Below are positions 27,025 to 35,770 of a DNA stretch of 64,000 nucleotides, piece by piece. A program made the position numbers and the translations under genes. This DNA is from Senegalimassilia faecalis (GTDB taxonomy: Bacteria > Actinomycetota > Coriobacteriia > Coriobacteriales > Eggerthellaceae): the NCBI RefSeq assembly GCF_004135645.1, contig NZ_SDPW01000001.1:2294001-2358000 (forward strand), in the 5' to 3' direction. Numbering within the stretch: position 1 is the first letter of the stretch; each line of letters opens with the position of its first letter. Below the pieces are notes generated by a model. The model made no database searches. It was given only the letters and a program-made list of their open reading frames with translations, and was not told where the DNA came from.

Positions 27025-28242
27025 CTACTCCTCGGATGAATGTTGCTCTTTCTCGCCATTTTTCGTATAAACGTTATTGCTTAGCTCCGCTTTAATCTCT
27101 TCTGCAAGGTCAATAGGTTCCACAACCTCAAAGCAATCAATCCAACCAAGCGCCCAAACCTTCATGCCCTCAATCGATACGTTTCGAATCTCGTATATTG
27201 AGTACGCATCAGTCTCGTCAACCTTATTGCAGCCATGGTTAACAAACTTCGATATTAGGTAATCTTCTTTTGCAGCTTTATGACACTTGACCTTAACATC
27301 TCGAATATCAACCGAAGGTAGCCCATTTACCGAAGTATCCAAGTACAGCTTTGCCAGGTCGCGTAACGCATCATAGTTCTCTTGCGCCCACCCCGCCGCA
27401 GGGAGCAGGGGCCCAATTTCTTTGATTTTGTCAACTCGAAGGATGCGAAACAGCCCCAACCCGTCAAGGTGCCTGAATTCGCGAATCCCATTACCAAGCG
27501 GAAGGCAATTCGGCCTTTTCGCATTACGGGCAAGGGCAATCAAGTAATAGCGACCATCATCGCAACCTAGATATAACGGCAAATACGGCTTCTCTCTTCT
27601 TCCATCGTAAATAAACGACACCTTACTACACCGACTAATCGCCTTTTCTATCTCCGATATCGTCCTCAGCAGCTCCGTCAAAGACACTTGAGCAGAACTC
27701 GGCGAAACGTCCGAAATAACGGCTCTATCACTTACATTTACTAGAGCTTTTAACGCTTTAACCGTTTCCTCTGCATCAATCGAATCATTTCGGTTTCGAC
27801 ATTGCTGAACGAGGTATTCGACCTCTGCTTTTGAAAGCGAATGGGAAATTGAATAATACTGTTTTACCCCTTGGCCCTTGGCTTTCTTTTCGCTTTTTGA
27901 CACTTTATTGAGCACAACTTCGGCAGGAATAGTGTATGACGACCCATCCGGAGCGAATGCGTCACATTTCCCATAAAACGCAATCAATGCGTCGATGGAT
28001 TTGCTCACAAATTCAGGCGAACATTTAAGAGAGTACAGTTCATATAATTTCGTCTGAATTTCTGTTACGGACAAATCATTTATAGCAACATCAAGTTTTC
28101 TATCATAGTTTGTATACTCAAGAAGGATTTTCTCGATGCACAAAAAGGCAATTTTGTTTTTGGCGTTCTCTATGTCATTGCAGTTAATTAAACCTTGAGG
28201 AACAGCTTCAGTCGATTTTCCTTCATGCTTCGATTTGTCCAT
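27025..28242 (-). CDS. WYL-domain transcriptional regulator of the helicase operon
   Basis: 405 residues. The start at 28242 has AAGGAGG six bases upstream. The N-terminal half has helical DNA-binding-like segments (DLSVTEIQTKLYELYSLKC). The WYL ligand-sensing domain begins near VSFIYDGRREKPYLPLYL and has GRYYLIALARN (about residues 225-235), which corresponds to the WYL core. The C-terminal third resembles the WCX extension. WYL proteins regulate many defence operons by sensing nucleic-acid or nucleotide ligands. It is translated just ahead of the helicase, 2 bp between stop and start, so it is a dedicated regulator. An IS end lies 43 bp upstream of its start, and its own promoter has probably been separated from it. 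Confidence 0.8.
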   Translation of the reverse strand: MDKSKHEGKSTEAVPQGLINCNDIENAKNKIAFLCIEKILLEYTNYDRKLDVAINDLSVTEIQTKLYELYSLKCSPEFVSKSIDALIAFYGKCDAFAPDGSSYTIPAEVVLNKVSKSEKKAKGQGVKQYYSISHSLSKAEVEYLVQQCRNRNDSIDAEETVKALKALVNVSDRAVISDVSPSSAQVSLTELLRTISEIEKAISRCSKVSFIYDGRREKPYLPLYLGCDDGRYYLIALARNAKRPNCLPLGNGIREFRHLDGLGLFRILRVDKIKEIGPLLPAAGWAQENYDALRDLAKLYLDTSVNGLPSVDIRDVKVKCHKAAKEDYLISKFVNHGCNKVDETDAYSIYEIRNVSIEGMKVWALGWIDCFEVVEPIDLAEEIKAELSNNVYTKNGEKEQHSSEE

Positions 28243-28409
28243 AAGAAACCTCCTTGAAGCCAGATTGCGTTCCAAAAACAGACGATATGAGCAGGACATA
28301 AACACATTGAGAGCCCCTGCCGCATGCAAATCCGTGGATTAGGCCGACAATGGTGAGTGTCTAATTCAAACGTGGCGGCCACGCCACAAGCATGGAAAGG
28401 GACTCTCTC

Positions 28410-29038
28410 ATGTTGAATACTACCACCTTCGTCGGCCTCGACGTGCACGCCCGCTCGATAAAGGCCGTCGCCCTGGACGCGATGACCGGCGAGATAAAGT
28501 CCGCCACGTTCGGATACGACGCCGAGGCCGTGGCGAGCTGGGTATCGGCCGTCGACCCGTCCGCCAAATGCGTCTACGAGTCGGGTGTGACGGGCTTCGA
28601 CCTGCAGAAGAAGCTCACCGCCCTCGGCGTCGACTGCGTCGTCGGCGCGGTGTCGAAGATGATCAAGCCCAGCGCCGACAGGCGCAGGAAGAACGACCGC
28701 AACGACGCGGAGTTCCTGGCCCGCATGCTGTCGGTCGGCAACATCGTTGAGGTATGGGTGCCCGACGACGGATGCGAGGCCGCCCGCGACCTGTCCCGCG
28801 CCCTCGACGACGCCCGGGACGACCTGAAGCGCTGCAAGCAGCGGCTGTCGAAGCTCCTGCTCAGGCACGGCTACGCATTCAGCGAGACGACCCCGTCGGG
28901 ACGCCGCAGGGGCAACTGGACCGCCGCGCACTGGGCGTGGATAAAATCGATAGAGTTCGCCGAGAAGGCCGACGACGACGTGCTGGCCTACTACATCGAC
29001 GCCACCAGGCAGGCCATGGAGGACAAAGCGCGCCTCGA
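28410..29038 (+). pseudogene. IS110-family transposase, N-terminal half (DEDD domain)
   Basis: The RuvC-like DEDD part is complete: GLDVHARSIK (first Asp), YESGVTGFDLQ (Glu) and DRRRKNDRNDAEFLA (two Asp), followed by the coiled linker. I chose ATG 28410, with GAAAGGG upstream, over an ATG at 28392. The frame ends artificially inside the inserted IS21 end. Joining 28410-29038 to 31334-31817 gives exactly 371 codons with no stop, so the gene was intact when the IS21 copy landed. This half alone is not expected to be active. Confidence 0.85.
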
Positions 29039-29199
29039 TGTTAGCGCTACTGTAAAAACAACCATTTTGACCAACGCTCAATAACCAATCATGCCAACGC
29101 AATCCCGCCATTTGCGCCAACGCATTTTCACCATTTCCACCAACGCCGGGACTTACGCTTCGATCGACGAGCGAACGATGCTTTCGGGAGGAGCGGGCC

Positions 29200-30438
29200 G
29201 TGGCGGAGAAGAACCTGATCGGAGAGTTGGACATGTACAGGGAAGCGGGCATAAAGCCCAACTTCAGCGACATAGCGAAGCGCTACGGCAAGGACAGGCA
29301 CACCGTGGCGTCGTACTGGAGGGCCGAGGGCGGGCGGCCCCACGACGGGCGCGGCGACAGGGCGGGCTCGTTCGACGCGCACATCGAGGAGGTGGCAGCC
29401 AAGGCGCAACTGCCGGGAGTCACCAAGAAGGGCATCCACGAGTGGCTGCTGCACAGGTATCCCGGCGAGGACCTGGCCGGCTACAACGCCTTCACCCAGT
29501 TCATGCGCAAGAACGGCATCGCCGTCGGGGCCTCCGGGGGCCCGGAGCCGCACCCGCGCTTCGAGACGCCGCCCGGACTGCAGCTGCAGTTCGACTGGAA
29601 GGAGTCCGTCAAGATGGCAAACCGCGACGGCGAGCTGTTCGAGTTCAACGTGTTCGCGGCGACGCTGGGCCATTCCCGCAGGCACATATTCATCCGGTCG
29701 AGGACCAGGACGACCGACGACCTGGTCAGGTGCATGTACGCCACGATCGCGAGGCTCGGCGGCGTGCCGCGCGAGTGGGTCACGGACAACATGTCCGCCC
29801 TGGTGACGATCAAGGGCGGCAGGCGCCTCAAGGTCCAGCGCGCATACGAGTTCGCCAAGGCCGCCGGCTTCGAGCTGAAGCTGTGCCGCCCGCGCAGCCC
29901 CCAGACGAAGGGCAAGGTCGAGTCGTCGAACCGCTTCCTGTCGCGGCTCATGGCCTACCAGGGCGACTTCGACGGCTGGGACGATATCGACGAGATCGTC
30001 GCGCGGATCGAGGACGCCAGCAACTCCGAGCCCAACGAGACCACGGGGCTGCCGCCCTCCGCGCTGTTCATGGAGGAGAAGGACGCGCTGCTGCCCGTCG
30101 GCAACCTGCGCGCCCTCGAGGAGGCGATGGGCGACGTGGTGCGCGTGGCCAGGGTGCCGGCCACGATGCTGGTGAGCGCGCACGGCGAGCCCATGTCGGT
30201 GCCCAGGCGCTGCATCGGCAGGCCCGCCCGCATCGTCTGCATGCCCGGCGGCGCGATGGACTGCTACGTCGGCGGCGAGCTGGTGGCGACGCACGTGGCG
30301 GGCGGGCCGGCCTACGACCCGGCGCACTACGCCGAGGCCATGGCCGGCAAGCGGTGGTTCGGCGACGCCGCCGGCGACATCGAGGCGGCCGCCGCGGCCA
30401 ACCTCGGCCTGCTCGACTCGATAGGGGGCTCGCTGTGA
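29200..30438 (+). CDS. istA: IS21-family transposase IstA
   Basis: 412 residues. GTG start at 29200 with GGGAGGAG eight bases upstream. An N-terminal helix-turn-helix region (FSDIAKRYGKDRHTVASYW) is followed by the DDE integrase core: Asp in LQFDWKESV (about residue 132), Asp in VTDNMSALV (about 196) and Glu in KGKVESSNRFL (about 233). IstA cuts and joins DNA with help from the ATPase IstB. The stop overlaps the istB start (GTGA). Confidence 0.9.
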   Translation: MAEKNLIGELDMYREAGIKPNFSDIAKRYGKDRHTVASYWRAEGGRPHDGRGDRAGSFDAHIEEVAAKAQLPGVTKKGIHEWLLHRYPGEDLAGYNAFTQFMRKNGIAVGASGGPEPHPRFETPPGLQLQFDWKESVKMANRDGELFEFNVFAATLGHSRRHIFIRSRTRTTDDLVRCMYATIARLGGVPREWVTDNMSALVTIKGGRRLKVQRAYEFAKAAGFELKLCRPRSPQTKGKVESSNRFLSRLMAYQGDFDGWDDIDEIVARIEDASNSEPNETTGLPPSALFMEEKDALLPVGNLRALEEAMGDVVRVARVPATMLVSAHGEPMSVPRRCIGRPARIVCMPGGAMDCYVGGELVATHVAGGPAYDPAHYAEAMAGKRWFGDAAGDIEAAAAANLGLLDSIGGSL

Positions 30439-31223
30439 GCGCCGCCGTGCAGGCCAGCCCCCTCAACCGCCTGGCGGCCAACCTCGAGGAGCTGGGGCTC
30501 GAGGGCATGGCGTCGTCGGTGCCCGAGTACGTCAGGCTCGTCGCCGACGGGAGGAAGAGCCTGGTCGACGCCATGCTCGAGCTCACCGACGCCCAGATAG
30601 CCCTCAAGCGGCGCGCCGACGACGAGCGCCGCACGAGGATGGCCAACTTCCCCTACATAAAGACGCTGGCCGACTTCGACTGGGGCTTCCAGCCGAGCGT
30701 GCCGCGCGGGCTGGTCGAGCAGCTGGCCACGCTCGAGTTCATCGACCGCGGCGACAACGTCGTGCTCGTCGGCAGCCCGGGCGTCGGCAAGACCCACCTG
30801 TCGATAGCCATAGGCCACGAGGCGGTGATGGCCCGCAAGCAGGTGTACTTCGCCGACTGCTCGAGGCTGGTCGAGGACCTCAAGCACGCCTCGGCGAAGG
30901 AGGCGCTGGCGCGCAGGATGCGCTTCTACGAGCACTGCAGCCTGCTGATAATAGACGAGCTCGGCTACCTCGACATCGGCAAGGAGGGCGCCGACCTGCT
31001 GTTCCAGCTGGTCAACAGGCGCTACGCGCTCAAGCGGTCGACCATCGTCACGACCAACGTGCCGGTGGGCAGGTGGGGCGACGTGTTCGGCAGCAACGTC
31101 ACGGCCTCGGCGGTGGCCGACAGGCTTTGCCACCATTGCGCGATGATCAAGATAACGGGACGGTCATATCGCCTGAAGGACGTATCCATCGGCGGTGAGG
31201 ACGGGAAGGAGGAGGGCGCCTAG
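30435..31223 (+). CDS. istB: IS21-family helper ATPase IstB
   Basis: 262 residues. GTG start overlapping the istA stop. It is an AAA+ ATPase of the DnaC/IstB group with Walker A VGSPGVGKTHLS (about residues 111-122), Walker B LLIIDELGYLDI (about 170) and sensor region STIVTTNVPVGRWG (about 205). IstB assembles on target DNA and activates IstA. Both genes look intact. Confidence 0.92.
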   Translation: MSAAVQASPLNRLAANLEELGLEGMASSVPEYVRLVADGRKSLVDAMLELTDAQIALKRRADDERRTRMANFPYIKTLADFDWGFQPSVPRGLVEQLATLEFIDRGDNVVLVGSPGVGKTHLSIAIGHEAVMARKQVYFADCSRLVEDLKHASAKEALARRMRFYEHCSLLIIDELGYLDIGKEGADLLFQLVNRRYALKRSTIVTTNVPVGRWGDVFGSNVTASAVADRLCHHCAMIKITGRSYRLKDVSIGGEDGKEEGA

Positions 31224-31328
31224 ACGCCGGAAGCGGCGCATCAGCGTTGGCGAATCCGGCGCATCCGCGTTGGCGCGATTGGCGAAAATACGTTGGTGAA
31301 AATGGTGAAAAATATATTGACGCTAACA

Positions 31329-31817
31329 CTCGAGAGGCTGGTCGAGGCCGAGGCCTCCAAGCCCAGGTGGAAGCGCAGGGTCGACTCCGTCAGGTGCCTG
31401 AAGGGCATCGACGTGGCGAGCGCGGCCGACGTGGTCTTCGAGGCGGGCGAGTTCTCGAGGTTCAAGAACGCCAGGTCGTTCGCGGCGTGGCTGGGACTGA
31501 CGCCGTCGGAGCACTCCAGCGGCGAGAGCGTGCGGCAGGGCGGCATCACCAAGGCGGGCAACAAGCATCTGAGGCGAGTGCTCGTCGAGTCGGCGTGGCA
31601 CTACCTGGGATGCTCTCCGCATTCGAAGGACCTGGCCAAAGGCCAGACGCCGGACCCTGCCGCGAGGCGCCACGCCGCCAAGGGCGTGCGCAGGCTCGTC
31701 GACAGGCGCGCCGCGATGTTGGACCGCGGCGTCCAGAAGAACAAGGCCAACGTGGCGACGGCGCGCGAGCTGGCGTGCTGGTGCTGGGCCGTCGGAATCA
31801 TGGCCGAGGGGGCGTAG
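31329..31817 (+). pseudogene. IS110-family transposase, C-terminal half (Transposase_20 domain)
   Basis: The frame reads ERLVEAEASKPRWKRRVDS, LKGIDVASAADVVFEAGE and FAAWLGLTPSEHSSGES, then GGITKAGNKHLRRVLVESA, the conserved C-terminal domain whose Ser in EHSSGES is the likely nucleophile. It continues the N-terminal half exactly across the IS21 insertion. In its present position it has no start of its own. Confidence 0.85.
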
Positions 31818-31876
31818 CCGGGAAAAGCGCGCCGACATAGAAGCCGTCATCCCGCCGCGGCCCGATCCGAGGCCGT

Positions 31877-31900
31877 TGGGGCGAACCCCAGTCTTTTTTG
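31877..31900 (+). terminator. Intrinsic terminator after the IS110 transposase
   Basis: TGGGG-cgaa-CCCCA stem followed by GTCTTTTTTG, 60 bp past the transposase stop. It separates the transposase message from the non-coding 3' part of the element. Confidence 0.65.
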
Positions 31901-32118
31901 TGCGAGCGCCGCAGGCGCCACCCGCGTAGACAGACTGTCCAATCGACGAGGCAGCCCCAGCCGTAGCAACGGATTGCCCAGCGAGGAATCGCCACGGGCG
32001 GATATTAAACTGCAAAGACGAGCGTCGGAGAGACACGCCGAGGTCGCCGCAGACGGGTTGATATAGGAAAGGGCCTGGCCCCGATTACTGGGGTCGGGCC
32101 CAATTTTGCCTCTTGACA
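31901..32118 (+). ncRNA. Candidate IS1111-type guide (bridge/seek) RNA region
   Basis: 218 non-coding bases lie between the transposase terminator and the right inverted repeat of the IS110 element. In IS1111-group elements the guide RNA that pairs with donor and target DNA is produced from this side. The segment contains pairable stretches (for example GGGCCTGGCCCC with GGGGTCGGGCCC at about 32071-32102). No sequence match was tested; the call rests on position and family knowledge. Confidence 0.35.
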
Positions 32119-32139
32119 ATGTCCTGCTCATATTAAAAA

Positions 32140-32169
32140 AGCGAGGGGGCTCCGTATACCCCTCTCGCT
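32140..32169 (-). terminator. Hairpin with T-tract on the minus strand
   Basis: AGCGAGAGGGG pairs with CCCCCTCGC (one bulge), followed on the minus strand by TTTTTTA. It lies immediately outside the right end of the IS110 element. No minus-strand gene lies upstream of it, so it may be an old leader terminator of the WYL-helicase operon now cut off by the IS. Confidence 0.5.
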
Positions 32170-32240
32170 CTTAAGCAAGTCTACCACACGGAAACGTTCT
32201 TTTGTCGATTAATTTATCCCCTGTTTATCACGAGTGGAAA

Positions 32241-32272
32241 GCAGGAGCTCCGCTGCACAGCGGAGCTCCTGC
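32241..32272. repeat. 15-bp perfect hairpin, right member of a bracketing pair
   Basis: GCAGGAGCTCCGCTG pairs with its complement around CA. The core TCCGCTG-NN-CAGCGGA is shared with 21779-21812 while the outer stem differs, so the pairing rather than the outer sequence is conserved. Confidence 0.55.
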
Positions 32273-32332
32273 GCCGATTTATCTCTAAAGTACGACCCGT
32301 ACCAAGCAACAGTCACCACGAAAGGAACCCGC

Positions 32333-32959
32333 ATGAACGTACCCTCTGCAGCACTGACTCTCCCTCAACTTCGCGTTCCGTCCGCAAAAACCGTCGCCGT
32401 CTGCTTGTTGCAGGCGTTGGGGCTTGCGGTGGCGCTTTATGTTGTTGCGATTGTCTGCGCCGCCATCGCTGACGCCACCGCCGCCAATGGCGGATCCGTC
32501 CCCGACTACCTTAACTGGCTGTGGATTGTGCCCATCCCCTTCTATGCGCTGGCAATCGGGGGAAAGATAGCCGCCGATGCGCTCGGAAACCCCTCGCTGC
32601 TGAACAGCCTATGGCTGCGACTGCCGGGTCGAATCGCGTTCTCCATCCCCACTCTGAAGATGGTGGCCTGGACGGTTTTCGCCCTGGCAATCAGCCTCAA
32701 AAGCGCCCAGGACGACGGAACCGCCATAAACATGCTGCTCACTATCGTCATGGTGGTTGGCGCAACCACCGCCGCCTACTGGTACTACATCAAGAAGCTC
32801 GGCTGCTTCAAAGACAAGCCCGTAGCCGATGCCCTGTTCGTCTCGTTCTTCCCCGTATGGCCGGCTGTCATGGCGGGCGTGGGGATGGTCATGCTCGCCA
32901 TCATCGTCACTCCTTTCCTGCTCGCTATCGTTGGCGGCACCATGAAGCAATCGAAGTAG
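32333..32959 (+). CDS. Integral membrane protein, unknown function (208 residues)
   Basis: The start at 32333 has GAAAGGAAC. Five or six hydrophobic segments are visible (for example LGLAVALYVVAIVCAAIA, then MVAWTVFALAISL, MLLTIVMVVGATTAAYWYY and GVGMVMLAIIVTPFLLAIVG), with no recognisable catalytic motif. A 53-residue single-helix protein follows after 43 bp with the same style of SD. The pair resembles cargo genes of integrative elements; function unknown. Confidence 0.6.
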   Translation: MNVPSAALTLPQLRVPSAKTVAVCLLQALGLAVALYVVAIVCAAIADATAANGGSVPDYLNWLWIVPIPFYALAIGGKIAADALGNPSLLNSLWLRLPGRIAFSIPTLKMVAWTVFALAISLKSAQDDGTAINMLLTIVMVVGATTAAYWYYIKKLGCFKDKPVADALFVSFFPVWPAVMAGVGMVMLAIIVTPFLLAIVGGTMKQSK

Positions 32960-33002
32960 CCAAGCGTTGCAAACCACAAACCAACCACGAAAGGAACCCG
33001 CC

Positions 33003-33164
33003 ATGATTAAGCGCCTCGCATCCACCGCCCTCGTTGTCCTCATCTTTGCCGTTGGCGTTATGACCATCATGTCCGCCGTGATATGGGGAATCGACAACTC
33101 CGGCATCGTCAACAGCTTCCTGCAGGAAAGCCTTCCGGGGCTTGCCGTGCCGAAGTTGTTCTAA
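33003..33164 (+). CDS. Small single-pass membrane protein (53 residues)
   Basis: The start at 33003 has GAAAGGAACCCGCC directly before it. One N-terminal hydrophobic helix (ALVVLIFAVGVMTIMSAVI) is followed by a short amphipathic tail ending GLAVPKLF. It probably sits in the membrane next to the 208-residue membrane protein upstream. Nothing else can be said from sequence. Confidence 0.5.
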   Translation: MIKRLASTALVVLIFAVGVMTIMSAVIWGIDNSGIVNSFLQESLPGLAVPKLF

Positions 33165-33272
33165 GCACGACCCCCACCAACTTCAAGAACGCGCCGCACA
33201 CCAGTTATCAGGTCGCCTGCGCAAGCTTTGCCGCAGACGACGCAGCACATCAGCCAGCGAAAAGGAGTCAAC

Positions 33273-33515
33273 ATGAACCGCGAGAACTACAGCCGCAACC
33301 CGAAGTCCGAGAACAAGCGCATCCTCCACGACCACAAAGGTCGCGTTTATCCCTCGCTCGTTGCCATGTGCCGCGCATGGGGCGTGCCGAAAAACACGTA
33401 CCTTTGGCGCATGCACCAGGGCATGGGCATCGAAGGCGCACTCACGGCGGGCGTCACCGCCCCGCGCGGCGGCTGCCCATCCCGTTTCCGCAACGCCGCC
33501 CGTCGCGCCGCCTAA
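33273..33515 (+). CDS. Small protein with a NUMOD-like DNA-binding repeat (80 residues)
   Basis: The start at 33273 has AAAAGGAG. The core [19 protein letters not shown] followed by [20 protein letters not shown] resembles the repeat seen in phage and integrative-element proteins (pattern DH-G-Y-S-AMC-AWG-YR-G-EAL), which forms a small helix-turn-helix. The C-terminus is basic. A role in DNA binding within the mobile element is likely but unproven. Confidence 0.5.
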   Translation: MNRENYSRNPKSENKRILHDHKGRVYPSLVAMCRAWGVPKNTYLWRMHQGMGIEGALTAGVTAPRGGCPSRFRNAARRAA

Positions 33516-33648
33516 GGCGGCCGGCGCCGCTTTTCTTGCCGCCCGCCCACCATGTAACAGGCGGCAAGGAAAGCGGCACAGCACGAATCTTCAACCGTCA
33601 CCAGCTTCGCCATTCCCGCACCCAACAGCCCTTCGGAAAGGAACACGC

Positions 33649-35703
33649 ATGAGCACTCTCGCTGCAGCAAGAACCCCGCAAACGCAACCGGCTGAAGCGA
33701 ATAGCGACTTCCAGCAGTTTCTCTCTGCCTACGGCATCGAGCTTTCGCCGCAGCAACAGCGCGCTGCGGCAACCGCCTACGGCCCCACGCTTCTTACGGC
33801 AGTGCCTGGCAGTGGAAAAACAACGACCCTTACCGCCCGACTCGGCTACATGATTCGCCGCTGCGGCATAGACCCGTCGCGGATATGCGCCTTGACCTTC
33901 ACCAACGCGGCGGCCAACGACATGAAGAAGCGCTTCATCGAGCTGTTCGAAAGCAATGGGACAAACGATGGCGAGGGCATCACATTCGCAACCATCAACT
34001 CCTTGGCATCGACGATTTATCATTACGAATGCGAAAAGGTGAAGGGCGCATCGCCTCGCAAAGTTGCCGAAACAAAGACAATCTACGGCATCGCGCGCGA
34101 AATCCTTAAGCCCAGTGCCGGAGACAAAAAGGACTCCCCATCTCCAAGCGAATCGGAGATAAAGGAAGCTCTCACCCTGATCAGCAAGATGAAAAACGAG
34201 CTTGTTGTGAACAACAGGCGCCGGCGGAGTAACTGGTCCGGCAGCGACCTTGCCCTTCTCGACGCGTACGAACACGAAATGCGCGAAAGGAGCGTCATCG
34301 ACTTCGACGATCAGCTTGTTTTCGCGTTCGACATCATACGCAAAGGCGGCGAAACCGCCCGCCACTTCAGGGAACAATTCCAATACTGGTCAATCGACGA
34401 AGCTCAGGACTGCTCACGTCTTCAGCATGCACTGCTGTATCTGCTCGCCGGAAAAGCCGGCAACCTTTTCATGGTCGGCGACGAAGACCAGAGCATCTAC
34501 GGCTTCCGAGGCGCATCGCCAAGTCTCATGCCGGGGGTCGACACACGCTACGCAAACCCGCTTACTCTCAAAATGGAGATCAACTATCGCAGCGGGAAAA
34601 GCATCGTGCGCGCAGCTGACGCCTTCGCGAAGCGCATGGACAACCGCATCGATAAGAACATGGTCGCCGCACGAAGCGATGAAGGCGCCATCAAGATTGT
34701 CGATGTAACGTCAGAGGGAAATCGCAGCAAAACGATCACCGACATATTAAAGGACTCACCGAGCGCCGCCGTGCTCTTCCACGATAACGACTCCGCAATC
34801 CCCCTCATCGACACGATGCTGCGAAGCAATGTGCCGTTCTCGGTGAAGAAGAAAGACGAGGTGACGTTCTTCACCGAGAGGACCGTTGAGGATGTGACCG
34901 CCTTCCTAAAGCTCTCGCTTGACCCACGCGATGCCGAATCGTTCGAGCGGATCTATGGCAAAGCCAACTACTACGTAGGGAAAGATGAGGTTGATCGGGC
35001 GATTCGCTCCTCGAAGAAATCAGGCCGGCCCATTACGGACGAGCTCATCGCGATTTACGGCAAGAACGACAAGGGCGACAACCGCGCTTCCGCCGGGCAG
35101 AACTTCGCCAACCTGATTAAAGCGGTTGCGAAGGCCAGAATGCCGAAAGACGCAATTGCCACGCTGCGCAGCAAGGGATACGGCGACTACCTGCGGGAAA
35201 AGTCGATTTCAGACTCGAAGGTGAAGATACTGGAATGCCTGGCCGCCAAAGAGAGGACGGTAGCAGGGTTTTTGAAGCGTCTCGAAAAACTCGAACAGGA
35301 AATTGCGAACCACGCCGGCACGCCGGCGCCAGGAGCTGCGACAATCACGACCTGTCACGCTTCCAAGGGACTTGAGTTCGACACGGTCATCATCGCCGAT
35401 GCGTACGATGGCCATTTCCCAAGCACAAAGAAAACCGATGTAAGCCCCGAGGAGCAGCTTCAAGAAGAGCGCCGTCTTTTCTACGTTGCGATAACGCGTG
35501 CCAAAAGCCAGCTGTACCTCTTGCGCACGGCAGGCGAAAAGACCACGTTCATCGACGAAGTGTCACTCACCGAGACGGGGCATGACAGTCCCGCCTCCCC
35601 GGCCAAGGCGCGCCCAAGCCTCGAATCGCTGACGACAGGCTATCGAGGCTCAAAGCCCACCGAGATCGATTGCGGCAAGCCCATCGGAAAGAAGATGTGG
35701 TAA
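33649..35703 (+). CDS. UvrD/Rep-like SF1A DNA helicase
   Basis: 684 residues. ATG 33649 with GGAAAGGAA upstream. Motifs are the Q-motif LSPQQQRAA (about residues 32-40), Walker [11 protein letters not shown] (about 50), motif Ia [14 protein letters not shown], motif [11 protein letters not shown] (about 249), motif [20 protein letters not shown] (about 275), motif [14 protein letters not shown] (about 566) and motif [17 protein letters not shown] (about 610). These are 3'-5' translocases of repair, plasmid replication and many defence loci. It is followed closely by two HicB-like genes. Compared with chromosomal UvrD/PcrA (about 720-750) it is slightly short and its 2B region is reduced, so it is probably element-borne rather than the housekeeping copy. 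Confidence 0.88.
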   Translation: MSTLAAARTPQTQPAEANSDFQQFLSAYGIELSPQQQRAAATAYGPTLLTAVPGSGKTTTLTARLGYMIRRCGIDPSRICALTFTNAAANDMKKRFIELFESNGTNDGEGITFATINSLASTIYHYECEKVKGASPRKVAETKTIYGIAREILKPSAGDKKDSPSPSESEIKEALTLISKMKNELVVNNRRRRSNWSGSDLALLDAYEHEMRERSVIDFDDQLVFAFDIIRKGGETARHFREQFQYWSIDEAQDCSRLQHALLYLLAGKAGNLFMVGDEDQSIYGFRGASPSLMPGVDTRYANPLTLKMEINYRSGKSIVRAADAFAKRMDNRIDKNMVAARSDEGAIKIVDVTSEGNRSKTITDILKDSPSAAVLFHDNDSAIPLIDTMLRSNVPFSVKKKDEVTFFTERTVEDVTAFLKLSLDPRDAESFERIYGKANYYVGKDEVDRAIRSSKKSGRPITDELIAIYGKNDKGDNRASAGQNFANLIKAVAKARMPKDAIATLRSKGYGDYLREKSISDSKVKILECLAAKERTVAGFLKRLEKLEQEIANHAGTPAPGAATITTCHASKGLEFDTVIIADAYDGHFPSTKKTDVSPEEQLQEERRLFYVAITRAKSQLYLLRTAGEKTTFIDEVSLTETGHDSPASPAKARPSLESLTTGYRGSKPTEIDCGKPIGKKMW

Positions 35704-35770
35704 TGCCAATCGTACAAAACAACAAAGGCCAGCTAAGTCTCGACCTTCCCCGCACGAAAGGAACGCCAAA

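Larger units (their letters stand above)
29039..31328 (+). mobile_element. IS21-family element, 2290 bp, with 5-bp target duplication
   Basis: The ends are TGTTAGCG (29039-29046) and its complement CGCTAACA (31321-31328), with further similarity inward (CACCATTTT-type and ACCAACG repeats near both ends). The flanks are CTCGA at 29034-29038 and CTCGA at 31329-31333, a perfect 5-bp duplication. istA and istB are both intact, so the copy may still be active and its insertion recent. Confidence 0.92.
28285..32133 (+). mobile_element. IS110-family (IS1111-like) element, interrupted by an IS21-like element
   Basis: Its limits are proposed from a 15-bp inverted repeat, ATATGAGCAGGACAT at 28285-28299 and its complement at 32119-32133. 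Inside are the two halves of an IS110 transposase (28410-29038 and 31329-31817) and about 300 bp of non-coding 3' sequence. IS1111-group elements have subterminal inverted repeats and a guide RNA in their 3' non-coding part, which fits this layout. Without the inserted 2290-bp IS21 and its duplicated 5 bp the element would be about 1.55 kb. The exact ends could differ by a few bases. Confidence 0.65.

Noticed and set aside
29091-30434. Extension of the istB frame upstream through istA
   Set aside because: istB starts with the GTG at 30435 that overlaps the istA stop, as is usual in IS21; the upstream frame is Arg/Gly-rich antisense-like sequence.
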